Notes: generated by a model not told the origin, from the letters alone. DNA of 64,000 bases from an uncultured Holophagaceae bacterium (GCA_903857495.1 CAIOFF010000020.1:62001-126000); one strand, 5' to 3'. Numbered from the stretch's first letter, positions 18,241 to 26,048 are shown. Numbers and translations are program-made.

Positions 18241-19068
18241 ATGGGAGTCTTTGACGGCAAGGGCATGGTCATCCAGGGACTGCGGTTCCTTGGCCCGAAG
18301 GAAGCCCTCTGCGCCCTGCAGGACGGGGCGCTCCTGGTGGACCTCCGCACCGATGAGCTCGCAGAGATGAAGGCGTTCCGGGTGCCGGAGGCCATCCACC
18401 TCCCTCACCTGGAGCTGCCTGGGCTGCTCTCGGAGCTGCCTGGCAACCGTCCCCTGCTGCTGGCGGACACCTCCGGGGTGTTCACCAAGGACGCCGCGCA
18501 CCTTCTCCTGGACCACGGCTTCGGCGAAGTCGCCTGCCTGAACGGCGGCATGCTCGCCTGGGACCAGGAAGGCCTGCCCCTCGTCACCGATCCCGAGGCC
18601 ATCCTCCACGGCGAGTGCGCCTGTGTGATGACCTCCCGCAAGAAGAGGCGCCCCATGATCCGCTCCATCCTGTTCCTCTGCGTCGCCAACAGCGCCCGCT
18701 CCCAGATGGGTGAAGGCCTCGCGCGGCAGCTGTTCCCCGACCTGCGGCTCCAGAGCGCCGGCAGCCGCCCCAGCCACGTAAATCCCTACGCCATCGAAGT
18801 CCTCGCCGAGCAGGGCATCGACGCCAGCACCCACACCTCCAAGAGCGTCCAGGGCATCGATCCCGCCACCGTGGACCTGGTGATCACCCTCTGCGCCGAG
18901 GAAGTCTGTCCCCTGTTTCTGGGCAAGGCTGAGCGCCTGCACTGGCCCATCCCCGACCCCGCCAGTGACGACCCCAGCCTGACCCCAGACAACCTGAGGG
19001 CGCGCTTCCGCGCGGGGCGCGACGAGATCCGGCGGCGGCTGGAGCAGCTGAAGGCCGAGCGGTTCTGA
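18241..19068 (+). CDS. arsC: Rhodanese-like domain fused to thioredoxin-type arsenate reductase
   Basis: A 275-aa fusion. Residues 10-115 form a rhodanese-like domain ([27 protein letters not shown]), but the active-site loop reads [14 protein letters not shown] with no cysteine, so it should be catalytically dead. A linker with ECACVM follows. From residue 139 comes a low-molecular-weight phosphatase-fold Ars[16 protein letters not shown] (nucleophile Cys147), [11 protein letters not shown] (Cys218 and Cys223, the disulfide relay) and [10 protein letters not shown] (general-acid Asp). It reduces arsenate to arsenite for Acr3 and ArsM. An internal ATG at 18655 with a weak ribosome site could give ArsC alone. 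Confidence 0.9.
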   Translation: MGVFDGKGMVIQGLRFLGPKEALCALQDGALLVDLRTDELAEMKAFRVPEAIHLPHLELPGLLSELPGNRPLLLADTSGVFTKDAAHLLLDHGFGEVACLNGGMLAWDQEGLPLVTDPEAILHGECACVMTSRKKRRPMIRSILFLCVANSARSQMGEGLARQLFPDLRLQSAGSRPSHVNPYAIEVLAEQGIDASTHTSKSVQGIDPATVDLVITLCAEEVCPLFLGKAERLHWPIPDPASDDPSLTPDNLRARFRAGRDEIRRRLEQLKAERF

Positions 19069-19092
19069 TCCAGACCCTGGTTCGGAGCCGGG

Positions 19093-19533
19093 TCAGCGGG
19101 ACAGCTCCAGGACCTTGTCGCCCCGCAGCAGCTCGGCCAGCCCCAGCAGCCCATCCTCCAGATACTTCACGTCGAAGCCCCGGGTCTTGAGGTAGGCCAT
19201 GGCCAGGGCCGAACGGTCCTTGTGCGGGCAGGCGGTCACCACGAGCTTCGTCCGGTCCAGCTCCTTGAGCCGCTTGGGCAACTCATTCAAGGGAATGTGC
19301 AGCCCGAAGCCCATGCGCCAGGCCGAGTATTCCTCCTGGAACCGGATGTCGACCAGGACGGCCTTCTTCTCCTTCAGCAGCTTCAGGAGCTCCTTGCTGC
19401 CGATCTTCATGTCGCGCCGTTCCGCGTAGTCGAAGTCGAGCAGGTACTGCTCGAGCGTGAACAGGGGGGCGTCCTGGGCCAGGAGGGGCGCACTCGTCGA
19501 GAGCAGCATCAGCAGGGGGAGTGCGGTTCGCAT
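19093..19533 (-). CDS. Exported rhodanese-like protein
   Basis: A 146-aa protein with a signal peptide (MRTALPLLMLLSTSAPLLAQ) and one rhodanese domain: AVLVDIRFQEEYSAWRMGFG and VVTACPHKDRSALAMAYL, which has the active-site Cys. It should handle sulfane sulfur or a thiol relay in the periplasm. The ATG has a gaggag site. It is the last gene of the minus-strand arsenic operon and converges with the rhodanese-ArsC fusion, 24 bases apart. Confidence 0.85.
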   Translation of the reverse strand: MRTALPLLMLLSTSAPLLAQDAPLFTLEQYLLDFDYAERRDMKIGSKELLKLLKEKKAVLVDIRFQEEYSAWRMGFGLHIPLNELPKRLKELDRTKLVVTACPHKDRSALAMAYLKTRGFDVKYLEDGLLGLAELLRGDKVLELSR

Positions 19534-19597
19534 GCAAGAGCTCCTCGGTGTCAGGTGGAAGCCAATCCCTGGAGGTAGGAAGGCCGTGCGGCCTTGT

Positions 19598-20308
19598 TCA
19601 GTTCTGGAACTTTGTCTTCCAGGCCAGGGCCAGCACCCAGAGCGCACAGCTGGCCAGCAGCAGGCCCATGCCCTTGGGCAGCCAGCGGCCCAGGACGCGG
19701 GAGAAGTGGCTTTCGGCATACCGAGTCGCCCACCCCGAGGAGGCACCCGCCAGGAACAGCAGGAGCACATGGCCCAGCGCATAGGTGAACAGCAGCACGC
19801 CGCCCCAGAGGACCTTCTTCTGCAGGGCGACGATGGTGAGCACGGCCGCCAGGGCCGGGGTGGCACAGGGGGCGGAGAGGGTGCCGGTGAGGCCACCCAG
19901 GGCGAGGGCGCCCAAGAGCCCCGCGCCATGGAAGCGCGCCAGATGGCTGTGGGAGGGCGTGGGGAGCGCGAACAGTCCCAGGAGGTGCAAGCCCATGGCC
20001 AGCAGGATCAGCCCCAGCAACGCCTTCCAGCCCCAGCCCACATCGCCCATGAGGCTGCCGGTCAGGGCCGCGACGAGGCCCAGGAGGGTGAAGGCCGCAG
20101 CCAGACCCAGGACGAAAACGGCCGAGAGCACCATGGGATGGTGTCGGCCTTCCCGGGTGCCTCCGGTGAAGCCCACCACCAAGGGTGCGGCCACGAGGAC
20201 GCAGGGATTGGCCGAGGTGAGCAGGCCGCCCAGGAACACGAGCCCCAGCTGCTGGTAGGCCGGGGCCTGGGCCACCAGATCCGCCAGGCGGCCAATCCAG
20301 GTGTCCAT
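19598..20308 (-). CDS. CcdA/DsbD-like thiol-disulfide transmembrane protein
   Basis: A 236-aa protein with about six TM segments. The two cysteines expected in the CcdA/DsbD electron channel occur as TSANPCVLVAAPLVVGF and TLSAPCATPALAAV, each followed by Pro or Thr in a membrane helix. It would carry electrons from cytoplasmic thioredoxin to a periplasmic partner, probably the CVPC thioredoxin-like protein encoded just upstream. Its ATG overlaps that gene's TAA by one base, so the two are translationally coupled. Confidence 0.85.
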   Translation of the reverse strand: MDTWIGRLADLVAQAPAYQQLGLVFLGGLLTSANPCVLVAAPLVVGFTGGTREGRHHPMVLSAVFVLGLAAAFTLLGLVAALTGSLMGDVGWGWKALLGLILLAMGLHLLGLFALPTPSHSHLARFHGAGLLGALALGGLTGTLSAPCATPALAAVLTIVALQKKVLWGGVLLFTYALGHVLLLFLAGASSGWATRYAESHFSRVLGRWLPKGMGLLLASCALWVLALAWKTKFQN

Positions 20309-20694
20309 TACTTCAGTCCAGCCTTGGCCAGGGCGGCGAGGAACTCGTCCTTGGGCCAGTAGCCGAGGTGGCGGGTCACTTCCCTGCCGGAGGGATCGAA
20401 CACCACCTGGGTGGGCATCACCATGATCTTGTGGGCCTGGGCTTCCCGGGGGTGCTCGGTGACGTAGAAGTTCCGGATCTGGGCCCGGGTCCCGAAGGTC
20501 TGCTGGAGCTCGGCCAGGACCGGCTGCATCTTCACGCAGGGCACACAGGTGGGACCGCCGAACTCGATGACGGTCCACTTCTTCGAAGTCAGGATCTGGC
20601 TGAGGCCCGCGGGCTCCAGCGCCGGGACATGGCCTTGTGCGAAGAGGGAACCCGAGAGGGCGAACACGAACGCGGCGAGGCGCGGGGAGGGCAT
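20308..20694 (-). CDS. Exported thioredoxin-like protein (CVPC)
   Basis: A 128-aa thioredoxin-fold protein with an N-terminal signal peptide (AAFVFALSGSLFAQ). The active site is GGPTCVPCVKMQP, and the cis-proline loop is MVMPTQVVFD. Periplasmic location is inferred from the signal. It is coupled by a one-base overlap to the CcdA-like gene, its likely electron donor. Start ATG at 20694. Confidence 0.88.
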   Translation of the reverse strand: MPSPRLAAFVFALSGSLFAQGHVPALEPAGLSQILTSKKWTVIEFGGPTCVPCVKMQPVLAELQQTFGTRAQIRNFYVTEHPREAQAHKIMVMPTQVVFDPSGREVTRHLGYWPKDEFLAALAKAGLK

Positions 20695-20741
20695 GGGAGC
20701 TCCTGAGGGCTGGCAGAGTGAGCGTGGATCCGGGCGTGACC

Positions 20742-20975
20742 TCAGCCCTTGAGCAGGGCCAGGATCTCGTCAGCGCTGGCCACGCGGCCCTGGAACTTCA
20801 GCTGACCATCCAGCGCGAGCGCGGGGGTGCTGAGGACGCCCCGGGCCACCATGGCGGCGTAGTCCGAGACCTTGACGACCTGGTGCTCCCCGCCGGACTG
20901 ACCGGCGGCTTCCTTGGCGTGCTTCTCCATGGTCTGGCACTTCATGCAACCGGGACCGAAGACTTCGATGAGCAT
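20742..20975 (-). CDS. Small redox-active disulfide protein (MTH895-type thioredoxin)
   Basis: A 77-aa minimal thioredoxin fold: MLIEVFGPGCMKCQTMEKH has the CxxC, and GVLSTPALALDG has the cis-Pro. No signal peptide, so cytoplasmic. Proteins of this type (TM0996/MTH895 family) are often encoded next to ArsP-type permeases, exactly as here (eight-base gap). A role in reducing or delivering a thiol-bound substrate to the permease is inference. Confidence 0.88.
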   Translation of the reverse strand: MLIEVFGPGCMKCQTMEKHAKEAAGQSGGEHQVVKVSDYAAMVARGVLSTPALALDGQLKFQGRVASADEILALLKG

Positions 20976-20983
20976 GGGATCTC

Positions 20984-22030
20984 CTAGAGGATGGCGTTGA
21001 AGAGGTAGCCCACCAGCAGGATGCCGAGGGCGACGACGGAGACGAAGGTGGCGATGAGCCGGGGCCGCATCACCTTGCTGAGGATGATGGTCTCGGGCAG
21101 GGACAGCCCGATGACGGCCATCATGAAGGCCAGGGTGGAACCCAGGGCGGCGCCCTTGCCCAGCAGTGCTTCCACGATGGGCATGACGCCCGCAGCGTTG
21201 GAGTAGAGGGGCACGCCGATCAGCACGGCCAAGGGCACGCTGTACCAGTGGTTCTTGCCGAGCAGGCCCGCCATGAAGCTCTCGGGCACGTAGCCGTGGA
21301 TGAAGGCTCCCACGGCGATGCCCGCCAGGATGTAAGGCCAGACCTTGCCCACGATCTCCTTCACGCCCTGAACGGAGAGCTCAATGCGGGCGGGAAGGTT
21401 GGGGGTTTCCTCCTCGAACTCACCCAGGGCTGGGCCCTTCAAGGCGTCCTGCACCCAGCCCTCCAGGTGCCGCTCCATGTGGAGCTGTCCGAGGATGAGA
21501 CCCGAGGTGAACGCGATGGCCAGGCCGGTCCCGGCGTAGAGGGCGGCGATCTTCCAGCCGAACATCGCGAAGAGCATCCCCAGGGCGACCTCGTTGATCA
21601 TGGGCGCGGCCACCAGGAAGCTGAACGTCACGCCGAGGGGCACGCCTGCCCGCAGGAAGCCGATGAACAGCGGCACGGCCGAGCAGGAGCAGAAGGGGGT
21701 GACGATGCCGAAGAGAGATGCCAGCGCATTGCCGAGCCCCGGACGCCGCTTGGAGAGGGCGTCCCGCACCCTGCCTGGGTTCACGAAGGTCTGGATGAAG
21801 GTGACGATGAACACCACCAGGGTCAGAAGCAGCAGCACCTTCGGCGTGTCGTAGAAGAGGAAGGCAACGGCCTCGCCCAGGTGCGACTTCGGGGTGAGGC
21901 CCAGCAGGCGGAAGGCGATCCATTCCGATACGGCGTGATTGACGGCGTAGAGGAACACCCAGAGCGGAAGGGCGAGCAGGAGCCAGCCGCCCCGCCGGAA
22001 GGGGGAGGCCTGAACCGATCCGTCAGACAT
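20984..22030 (-). CDS. arsP: ArsP/DUF318-family permease, probable organoarsenical exporter
   Basis: A 348-aa protein with eight to nine TM segments. The signature TPFCSCSAVPLFIGFLRAG (Cys-x-Cys-x-Cys-free form FCSC) and SFLVAAPMINEVAL, then GVPLYSNAAGVMPI, match the permease family that includes ArsP, an exporter of trivalent organoarsenicals. Placing it as ArsP rests on the arsR-trx-permease neighbourhood and on arsM nearby, which makes methylarsenicals. Other family members move other solutes. ATG at 22030 overlaps the arsR stop by eight bases. Confidence 0.75.
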   Translation of the reverse strand: MSDGSVQASPFRRGGWLLLALPLWVFLYAVNHAVSEWIAFRLLGLTPKSHLGEAVAFLFYDTPKVLLLLTLVVFIVTFIQTFVNPGRVRDALSKRRPGLGNALASLFGIVTPFCSCSAVPLFIGFLRAGVPLGVTFSFLVAAPMINEVALGMLFAMFGWKIAALYAGTGLAIAFTSGLILGQLHMERHLEGWVQDALKGPALGEFEEETPNLPARIELSVQGVKEIVGKVWPYILAGIAVGAFIHGYVPESFMAGLLGKNHWYSVPLAVLIGVPLYSNAAGVMPIVEALLGKGAALGSTLAFMMAVIGLSLPETIILSKVMRPRLIATFVSVVALGILLVGYLFNAIL

Positions 22031-22421
22031 GGGAGGCCTCGCGCGCGATCGGCGCATCCCGCTGGACCTTGGAACAGACGACGGGGATCGCCAGCGCTTT
22101 CACCGCCTGGGCCCGGGCCCGGTCCTGCTGAAGCTCGGGGACCGCGGCCGCCTCCTCGAGGAGGCCCTTGAGGAAGGGGGACGCGAGCTCCCGGGAGACC
22201 AGGGACATGAAGACCCAGCGGCCGTCCTTCCGCTCTGCAACAAAGCCCGCCCGCCGCAGCTCCCGCAGGGCCTCGGACACCGAGGACGCGGGCACCTGCA
22301 GGGTCTCGGCGATCTGGCAATTGCACAGCTCGCCGAGCTCAAGGAGGGACAGCACCCGCAGGCGCAGTGGGTGGGAGACCGCCTTCAATCGCTCCACCAG
22401 GGTTCGCAGCTCCTCGGCCAT
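22023..22421 (-). CDS. arsR: ArsR-family metalloregulator, third in the cluster
   Basis: A 132-aa winged-helix protein: RLKAVSHPLRLRVLSLLELGELCNCQIAETL has the ELCxC arsenite motif, and PASSVSEALRELRRAGFV is the recognition helix. A further cysteine occurs near the end (IPVVCSKVQ). ATG at 22421 chosen for its aggaggagg ribosome site; longer starts upstream lie in the AT-rich operator. It leads the minus-strand operon and overlaps the permease start by eight bases. Confidence 0.9.
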   Translation of the reverse strand: MAEELRTLVERLKAVSHPLRLRVLSLLELGELCNCQIAETLQVPASSVSEALRELRRAGFVAERKDGRWVFMSLVSRELASPFLKGLLEEAAAVPELQQDRARAQAVKALAIPVVCSKVQRDAPIAREASHV

Positions 22422-22485
22422 GGCGGGCACCTCCTCCTGATCCTCCCTCGCACCTGCCAGGGCGTCGGGCGGCAGGTTCCAGTAT

Positions 22486-22507
22486 ATATCGGAAATTATC
22501 GAAATAT
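22486..22507 (-). promoter_or_regulatory. Operator/promoter candidate for the minus-strand arsenic operon
   Basis: An AT-rich block with an imperfect dyad, ATATCG and CGAAATAT arms around an AAATTA core. The block lies about 65 bases upstream of the arsR ATG. The region is the only AT-rich stretch between arsR and tyrA. Binding by an ArsR protein is inferred. Confidence 0.45.
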
Positions 22508-22615
22508 CATTTTGATCCCACCTCAGGGCGAGGGCGCATCCCGGTGCCATGGGTCCCCAGGGCGGCCATTCCGGACCTGCTGCGGTAGGATCAAACCACT
22601 TAGCGAGGGAGCTCC

Positions 22616-23656
22616 ATGCGCATCGGCATCCTGGGATACGGCCGCTTCGGGGTGGCCCTGGGCTCGCTGCTCCGCGAAGCAGGGCTGCCCTACCGCGCCT
22701 GGGATCCTGTGGCCCCGGTCCCGGCCGAGTGCCGGGCGGCCAGCGTACTGGACCTGGTCGAGGGCCATGAGGTCCTGGTGCTGGCGGTGCCCATTCCGGC
22801 CCTGGAGGGTGTCCTCAAGCAGCTGCGGCCCCACCTGCGGCCCGACCACCTGCTGTTCGACGTCGGCAGCGTGAAGGTGGGTCCCTGCGCCTTGATGGCC
22901 CAGCACCTGGGCTCGGCCATCCCCTACGTCGGCACCCACCCGCTGTTTGGACCCGTGAGCCTAGCCCGGGCCGAGCGACCCCTGCGGGTGGTGCTCTGCG
23001 CGGCGCCGCAGCATCCGGCCGCGGCAGCGCGGGTGGAGTCCCTGTTCCGCCGCCTGGGCTGCGAGGTGCTGCAGCAGAGCGCCGAGGACCATGACCGCGT
23101 CATGGCCACCACCCACGCCCTCACGTTTTTCATCGCCAAGGGCCTGCTGGCGGTGGGCGCCGGGGCCGAGCTGCCCTTCACCCCGCCCTCCTTCCACGCC
23201 ATCGCCCACACCCTGGAGTCGGTGCAGGAGGATGCTGGCCACCTCTTCGCGGTCCTCCAGAACCAGAATCCCTTCGCCCAGGGCGCCCGGGTGGGCCTGC
23301 TTGAGGCCCTGTCCGCCATCCACCAGTCCCTGGCGGAAGCCCAGATCAGCGGAGGCGAGGAACAGCTGGCCATCCCCGACCTGGGAGCCCGGTCGCCGAT
23401 GCTGCAGGAGGCCCGCAACCACATCGACTCGCTGGATCAGGAGCTGGTCGCGTTGCTGGCGAGACGCACGGAGCTGGTCCTGCGGGCCGGCCGGGCCAAG
23501 GCCGAGCTGGGGCTGCCGATCCACGATCCTGAGCGCGAGAGCGCCCAGCTTGAGGCCCGGCGCGCCTGGGCCCAGGAAGCAGGCCTGGACATCCAGGGCG
23601 TCGAGGATGTCTTCCGCGCCGTCCTTCGGGCCAGCCGGGCAGCCCAGGGGAAGTAG
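22616..23656 (+). CDS. tyrA: Prephenate dehydrogenase with C-terminal chorismate mutase
   Basis: A 346-aa bifunctional enzyme of tyrosine synthesis. The N-terminal part binds NAD (MRIGILGYGRFGVALGSLL) and has the prephenate dehydrogenase motifs LLFDVGSVK and VGTHPLFGP (catalytic His). From about residue 260, ARNHIDSLDQELVALLARRTEL is an AroQ-type chorismate mutase. In E. coli TyrA the mutase is at the N-terminus; here the order is reversed. The mutase would convert chorismate to prephenate for the dehydrogenase. Start ATG with gaggga upstream. Confidence 0.9.
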   Translation: MRIGILGYGRFGVALGSLLREAGLPYRAWDPVAPVPAECRAASVLDLVEGHEVLVLAVPIPALEGVLKQLRPHLRPDHLLFDVGSVKVGPCALMAQHLGSAIPYVGTHPLFGPVSLARAERPLRVVLCAAPQHPAAAARVESLFRRLGCEVLQQSAEDHDRVMATTHALTFFIAKGLLAVGAGAELPFTPPSFHAIAHTLESVQEDAGHLFAVLQNQNPFAQGARVGLLEALSAIHQSLAEAQISGGEEQLAIPDLGARSPMLQEARNHIDSLDQELVALLARRTELVLRAGRAKAELGLPIHDPERESAQLEARRAWAQEAGLDIQGVEDVFRAVLRASRAAQGK

Positions 23657-23687
23657 AGACTAGAACCTCAAAGAAAAAAGGGAAAAA

Positions 23688-23772
23688 TTAACCACAAAGA
23701 ACACAAAGGCCACAAAGAAAAGACAGGCTCTTCCTTTGTGCTCTTTGTGCTCTTTGTGCTCTTTGTGGTTAA
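23688..23772. repeat. CACAAAG inverted repeat, long hairpin
   Basis: The left arm reads ttaaccacaaagaacaca and continues with more CACAAAG units. The right arm has three ctctttgtg units and ends ctttgtggttaa. The arms are close reverse complements, giving a stem of about 30 bp around a short gacaggctc loop. Similar CACAAAG arrays are scattered in many bacterial genomes in my memory. It may also terminate sod transcription. Confidence 0.75.
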
Positions 23773-23782
23773 AAAAATCTTT

Positions 23783-23861
23783 AGGCGCCGAAGCGCTTGG
23801 AGACTTCGCTCCACTTGATGTTCTCGACGAAGGTCTCGAGGTACTTGGCGCGGGCGATGCC
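23783..23861 (-). repeat. Duplicated copy of the superoxide dismutase 3' end
   Basis: This 79-bp stretch is identical to 23965-24043, the last 26 codons of sod (starting GIARAKYLETF). After the copy the stop is TAA, whereas the intact gene ends TGA. Upstream of the copy the frame continues into unrelated sequence, so it is a non-functional remnant. Confidence 0.9.
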
Positions 23862-23964
23862 AGCGGGGCCCCGTCCGTGAAGCCAAGCGAAGCGCCGGCT
23901 GAACGGGAGCAGGCCCCATGCGGGGCCTGCGATCCGGGGGGCGATGAGGCTCGCTCGCGCGATC
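23862..23964. repeat. 103-bp hairpin-rich insert between the two sod end copies
   Basis: The segment contains a perfect 9-bp stem with a 4-base loop at 23909-23930 (arm GCAGGCCCC) and other short dyads (agcc...ggct near 23881-23900). It looks like a REP/BIME-type small element or similar, but no second copy of it was noticed in the window. Confidence 0.5.
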
Positions 23965-24541
23965 AGGCGCCGAAGCGCTTGGAGACTTCGCTCCACTTGA
24001 TGTTCTCGACGAAGGTCTCGAGGTACTTGGCGCGGGCGATGCCGTAATCGACCATGAAGGCGTGCTCCCAGCTGTCGAGGACCACGAGCAGGTCCTGCTC
24101 AATGGGCAGGCCTAGGTGGTGCTCGGCGACGAAGTAGGTGTGCAGCTTGCCGTCGCGCCGGTTGCGGGTGAGCAGGGCCCAGCCGGGACCGCCCATGGCC
24201 GTGGCCTTGAGGTCGGCGACGACCTTGTCCTGGCCGCCGGCGGCGTCGAAGGCGGCCTTCAGGCCCGCGCTGACCGTGCTGTCGGCGCCGAGGTTCTCGA
24301 AGTAGAGCTCGTGCAGGAAGGAGCCGTTGAAGGCCACGGCCTCGCGGCGCTTCAGCTCGCTGAACTCGTTGAAGGAGTAGTTCGGCTTGGTGTTGTCCAC
24401 CGTGGCCAGGCGCTCCTCGATCTCGTTGAGCTTGGCGACGTAGCCCTTGTAGAGCGTGAAGTGCTGGTCCAGCTGGGCGTCACTCAGCCCTTTGAGGGCG
24501 CCGCCCTTCAAGTGGTCATAGGATTTAGCGGTGTAGGCCAT
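23963..24541 (-). CDS. Superoxide dismutase, Fe/Mn family
   Basis: A 192-aa cytoplasmic enzyme that dismutates superoxide. Metal ligands: His in LDQHFTLYKGYV, His in SFLHELYFENLG, and Asp and His in VVLDSWEHAFMVDYG. Distinguishing Fe from Mn is not safe by eye. Length is normal. ATG has caggaga upstream. The last 26 codons are repeated downstream with a 103-bp insert between the copies, so the present TGA comes from the insert junction, yet the protein sequence is intact. Confidence 0.93.
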   Translation of the reverse strand: MAYTAKSYDHLKGGALKGLSDAQLDQHFTLYKGYVAKLNEIEERLATVDNTKPNYSFNEFSELKRREAVAFNGSFLHELYFENLGADSTVSAGLKAAFDAAGGQDKVVADLKATAMGGPGWALLTRNRRDGKLHTYFVAEHHLGLPIEQDLLVVLDSWEHAFMVDYGIARAKYLETFVENIKWSEVSKRFGA

Positions 24542-24628
24542 GGGATCTCCTGGAGTGCGCGGGGCGCGGATGAGTAGTTTACCAAAAAAGTCGGGATTAG
24601 AACAGCCTGGTACCGTCAGGCGTTTCCC

Positions 24629-25177
24629 TCAGGACGGCCAGAGGGTCCAGGCGACGGGCGCGGGCCAGCGGCCGGGGACTTCGGCGTGGCTGGAGACAAG
24701 GGCGGCGATGGAGCTGCCGTCCGTAATCAGGTAGCGCAGGGCCAGCACGGCGGGGAGGCGGTCCTCGGGGCCGGCGGTGCCCCGGTCCACGTGCGGGGCG
24801 ATCCGGGTGCCGTCCCCCAGCTCCAGCACCAGGCGGTCCGGGAAGTCCTGGAGAGCCGCCAGGCGCTGGTCCCGGACGGCGTCCGGGAACCCCAGCATCA
24901 AGGTGGCGGCCAGGGACCAGCCGCCGGACTCTCGGCGGGGCGAGAGCACGGCGAAGGAGGCCCGGGCTTCGGCCAGCTCCTCCGGATCTGTGGTTTCAAT
25001 CGTCTTGCCCTCGGCCCAGAGCGTCTCGATCACCTGGTCTTCGACACTCTCGGCCGTCTCGGGCTGAAAGCTGATGCCCTCGGCCAGATCCAGGCGAAGC
25101 TCGGCCTGGCGGGCGAGAAAGTCCTTCCGGGTAAGGAAGCGCTCACGCTCGATGGCGGGGTCGAAGACCAGGTTCAT
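24629..25177 (-). CDS. Probable DUF3501-family protein next to rubrerythrin
   Basis: A 182-aa cytoplasmic protein. The pattern [55 protein letters not shown] and [10 protein letters not shown]-like end recalls DUF3501 as I remember it, a family regularly found beside rubrerythrins. The ATG lies seven bases after the rubrerythrin stop, so the two are one operon. Function unknown; a role in peroxide or oxygen defence is inferred from context only. If the family match fails, this is a conserved hypothetical. Confidence 0.5.
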   Translation of the reverse strand: MNLVFDPAIERERFLTRKDFLARQAELRLDLAEGISFQPETAESVEDQVIETLWAEGKTIETTDPEELAEARASFAVLSPRRESGGWSLAATLMLGFPDAVRDQRLAALQDFPDRLVLELGDGTRIAPHVDRGTAGPEDRLPAVLALRYLITDGSSIAALVSSHAEVPGRWPAPVAWTLWPS

Positions 25178-25184
25178 GGCGGCC

Positions 25185-25649
25185 TCAGACGTGCTTCGCG
25201 ATGTCCGCGTCGGGGGCGGCCATGGTGCCGGTCTGCAGCCGCGTGAGGGCATCCTGGAAGCGGCCGGCGTGGAAGCGCTCGACTTTGGCCAGGGTCTCGA
25301 ACCAGGCGGCGATCTCGGCAAAGCCCTCTTCCCGAGCCAGGCGGGCGAACTCGGGATACATGTCGGTATATTCGTAGGTCTCGCCGGCCACCGCGGACTT
25401 CAGGTTGGTCAGCGTGTCACCCAGGGGCAGGCCCGTGGCGGGATCGCCGGCCTGGGCCGCCAGATACATGAGGTGCTTCAGGGCATGGCCGGTCTCACCG
25501 TCGGCGCTGTGCTTGAAGAGCGCGGCCACCTCGGGCAGGCCCTCCTTCTCGGCCACCTGGGCCATCCAGGTGTAGCGGCGATTCGCCTGGCTCTCGCCAG
25601 CAAAGGCGGCCTTGAGGTTCTGATGGGTCTTGGACTCAGTGAAGGACAT
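25185..25649 (-). CDS. rbr: Rubrerythrin, diiron domain only
   Basis: A 154-aa ferritin-like protein. Diiron ligands are suggested by [39 protein letters not shown] and [10 protein letters not shown] (E and ExxH pattern). The usual C-terminal rubredoxin domain with two CxxC knuckles is missing, so electrons must come from another carrier. The family reduces hydrogen peroxide. First gene of an operon with the DUF3501-like gene. A palindromic operator lies over its likely -35. Confidence 0.92.
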   Translation of the reverse strand: MSFTESKTHQNLKAAFAGESQANRRYTWMAQVAEKEGLPEVAALFKHSADGETGHALKHLMYLAAQAGDPATGLPLGDTLTNLKSAVAGETYEYTDMYPEFARLAREEGFAEIAAWFETLAKVERFHAGRFQDALTRLQTGTMAAPDADIAKHV

Positions 25650-25715
25650 GGTGTCTCCTTGGGGGGCCGCAGTGCGGCGGCCTCAAGGTAGAGCCATTGG
25701 CGTGCCAACGCAATA

Positions 25716-25736
25716 AGTCAAATCATTGAATGATTT
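25716..25736 (-). promoter_or_regulatory. Palindromic operator overlapping the rubrerythrin -35
   Basis: Bases 25720-25736 are a perfect 17-base palindrome (AAATCATT, one central base, AATGATTT). Reading the minus strand, TTGACT overlaps its end and can serve as the -35. The shape is the 7-1-7 inverted repeat of Fur/PerR-family sites. A peroxide or iron sensor is plausible. A second dyad, TTGGC-GT-GCCAA, lies at 25697-25708. Confidence 0.5.
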
Positions 25737-25814
25737 TCAGAATTTACAAGCCTCAAGGCCCGGGGTTTTTATCGGCGGGCCGTGAGTGATTTTATCGAAA
25801 TGCCGAGACTTGGC

Positions 25815-25997
25815 TCAGGCCTGGTCGGCTTCGGCAGGGGTCTCGGTCCCCTCGTCTTCCGATTCGTCGCCCTCGGGAATGTCATTGCCGAGGGCGTCCT
25901 TCTTGAGGGCCTTCTTCTGCAATTTTTCTTCCTTCTTCTTGATCCGGGCCAGATCCTTCTGACGCTTCTCGAAGTTGTAGTTGGGCTTCCTGGCCAT
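25815..25997 (-). CDS. Small conserved Lys-rich protein
   Basis: A 60-aa protein, MARKPNYNFEKRQKDLARIK followed by KKEEK repeats and an acidic end (EGDESEDEGTET). The MARKPNYNFEKR start is shared by small conserved proteins in several bacterial phyla, as far as I recall. Strongly basic then strongly acidic, likely unstructured. Function unknown. It lies upstream of the rubrerythrin operon on the same strand. Confidence 0.7.
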   Translation of the reverse strand: MARKPNYNFEKRQKDLARIKKKEEKLQKKALKKDALGNDIPEGDESEDEGTETPAEADQA

Positions 25998-26048
25998 GGC
26001 TTATCCGATCATCACGAAGGTTGGATCCACTCCTGCCTTTGCGTCAGT

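Larger units (their letters stand above)
23657..23964. other. Repeat-filled spacer between tyrA and sod
   Basis: No gene. It contains a long CACAAAG-type hairpin (23688-23772), a 79-bp copy of the sod 3' end (23783-23861) and a 103-bp hairpin-rich insert (23862-23964), each listed separately. Confidence 0.7.

Noticed and set aside
23668-24102. A minus-strand frame running through the repeats after sod
   Set aside because: It is created by the duplication and the CACAAAG hairpin and does not have a consistent protein-like sequence.
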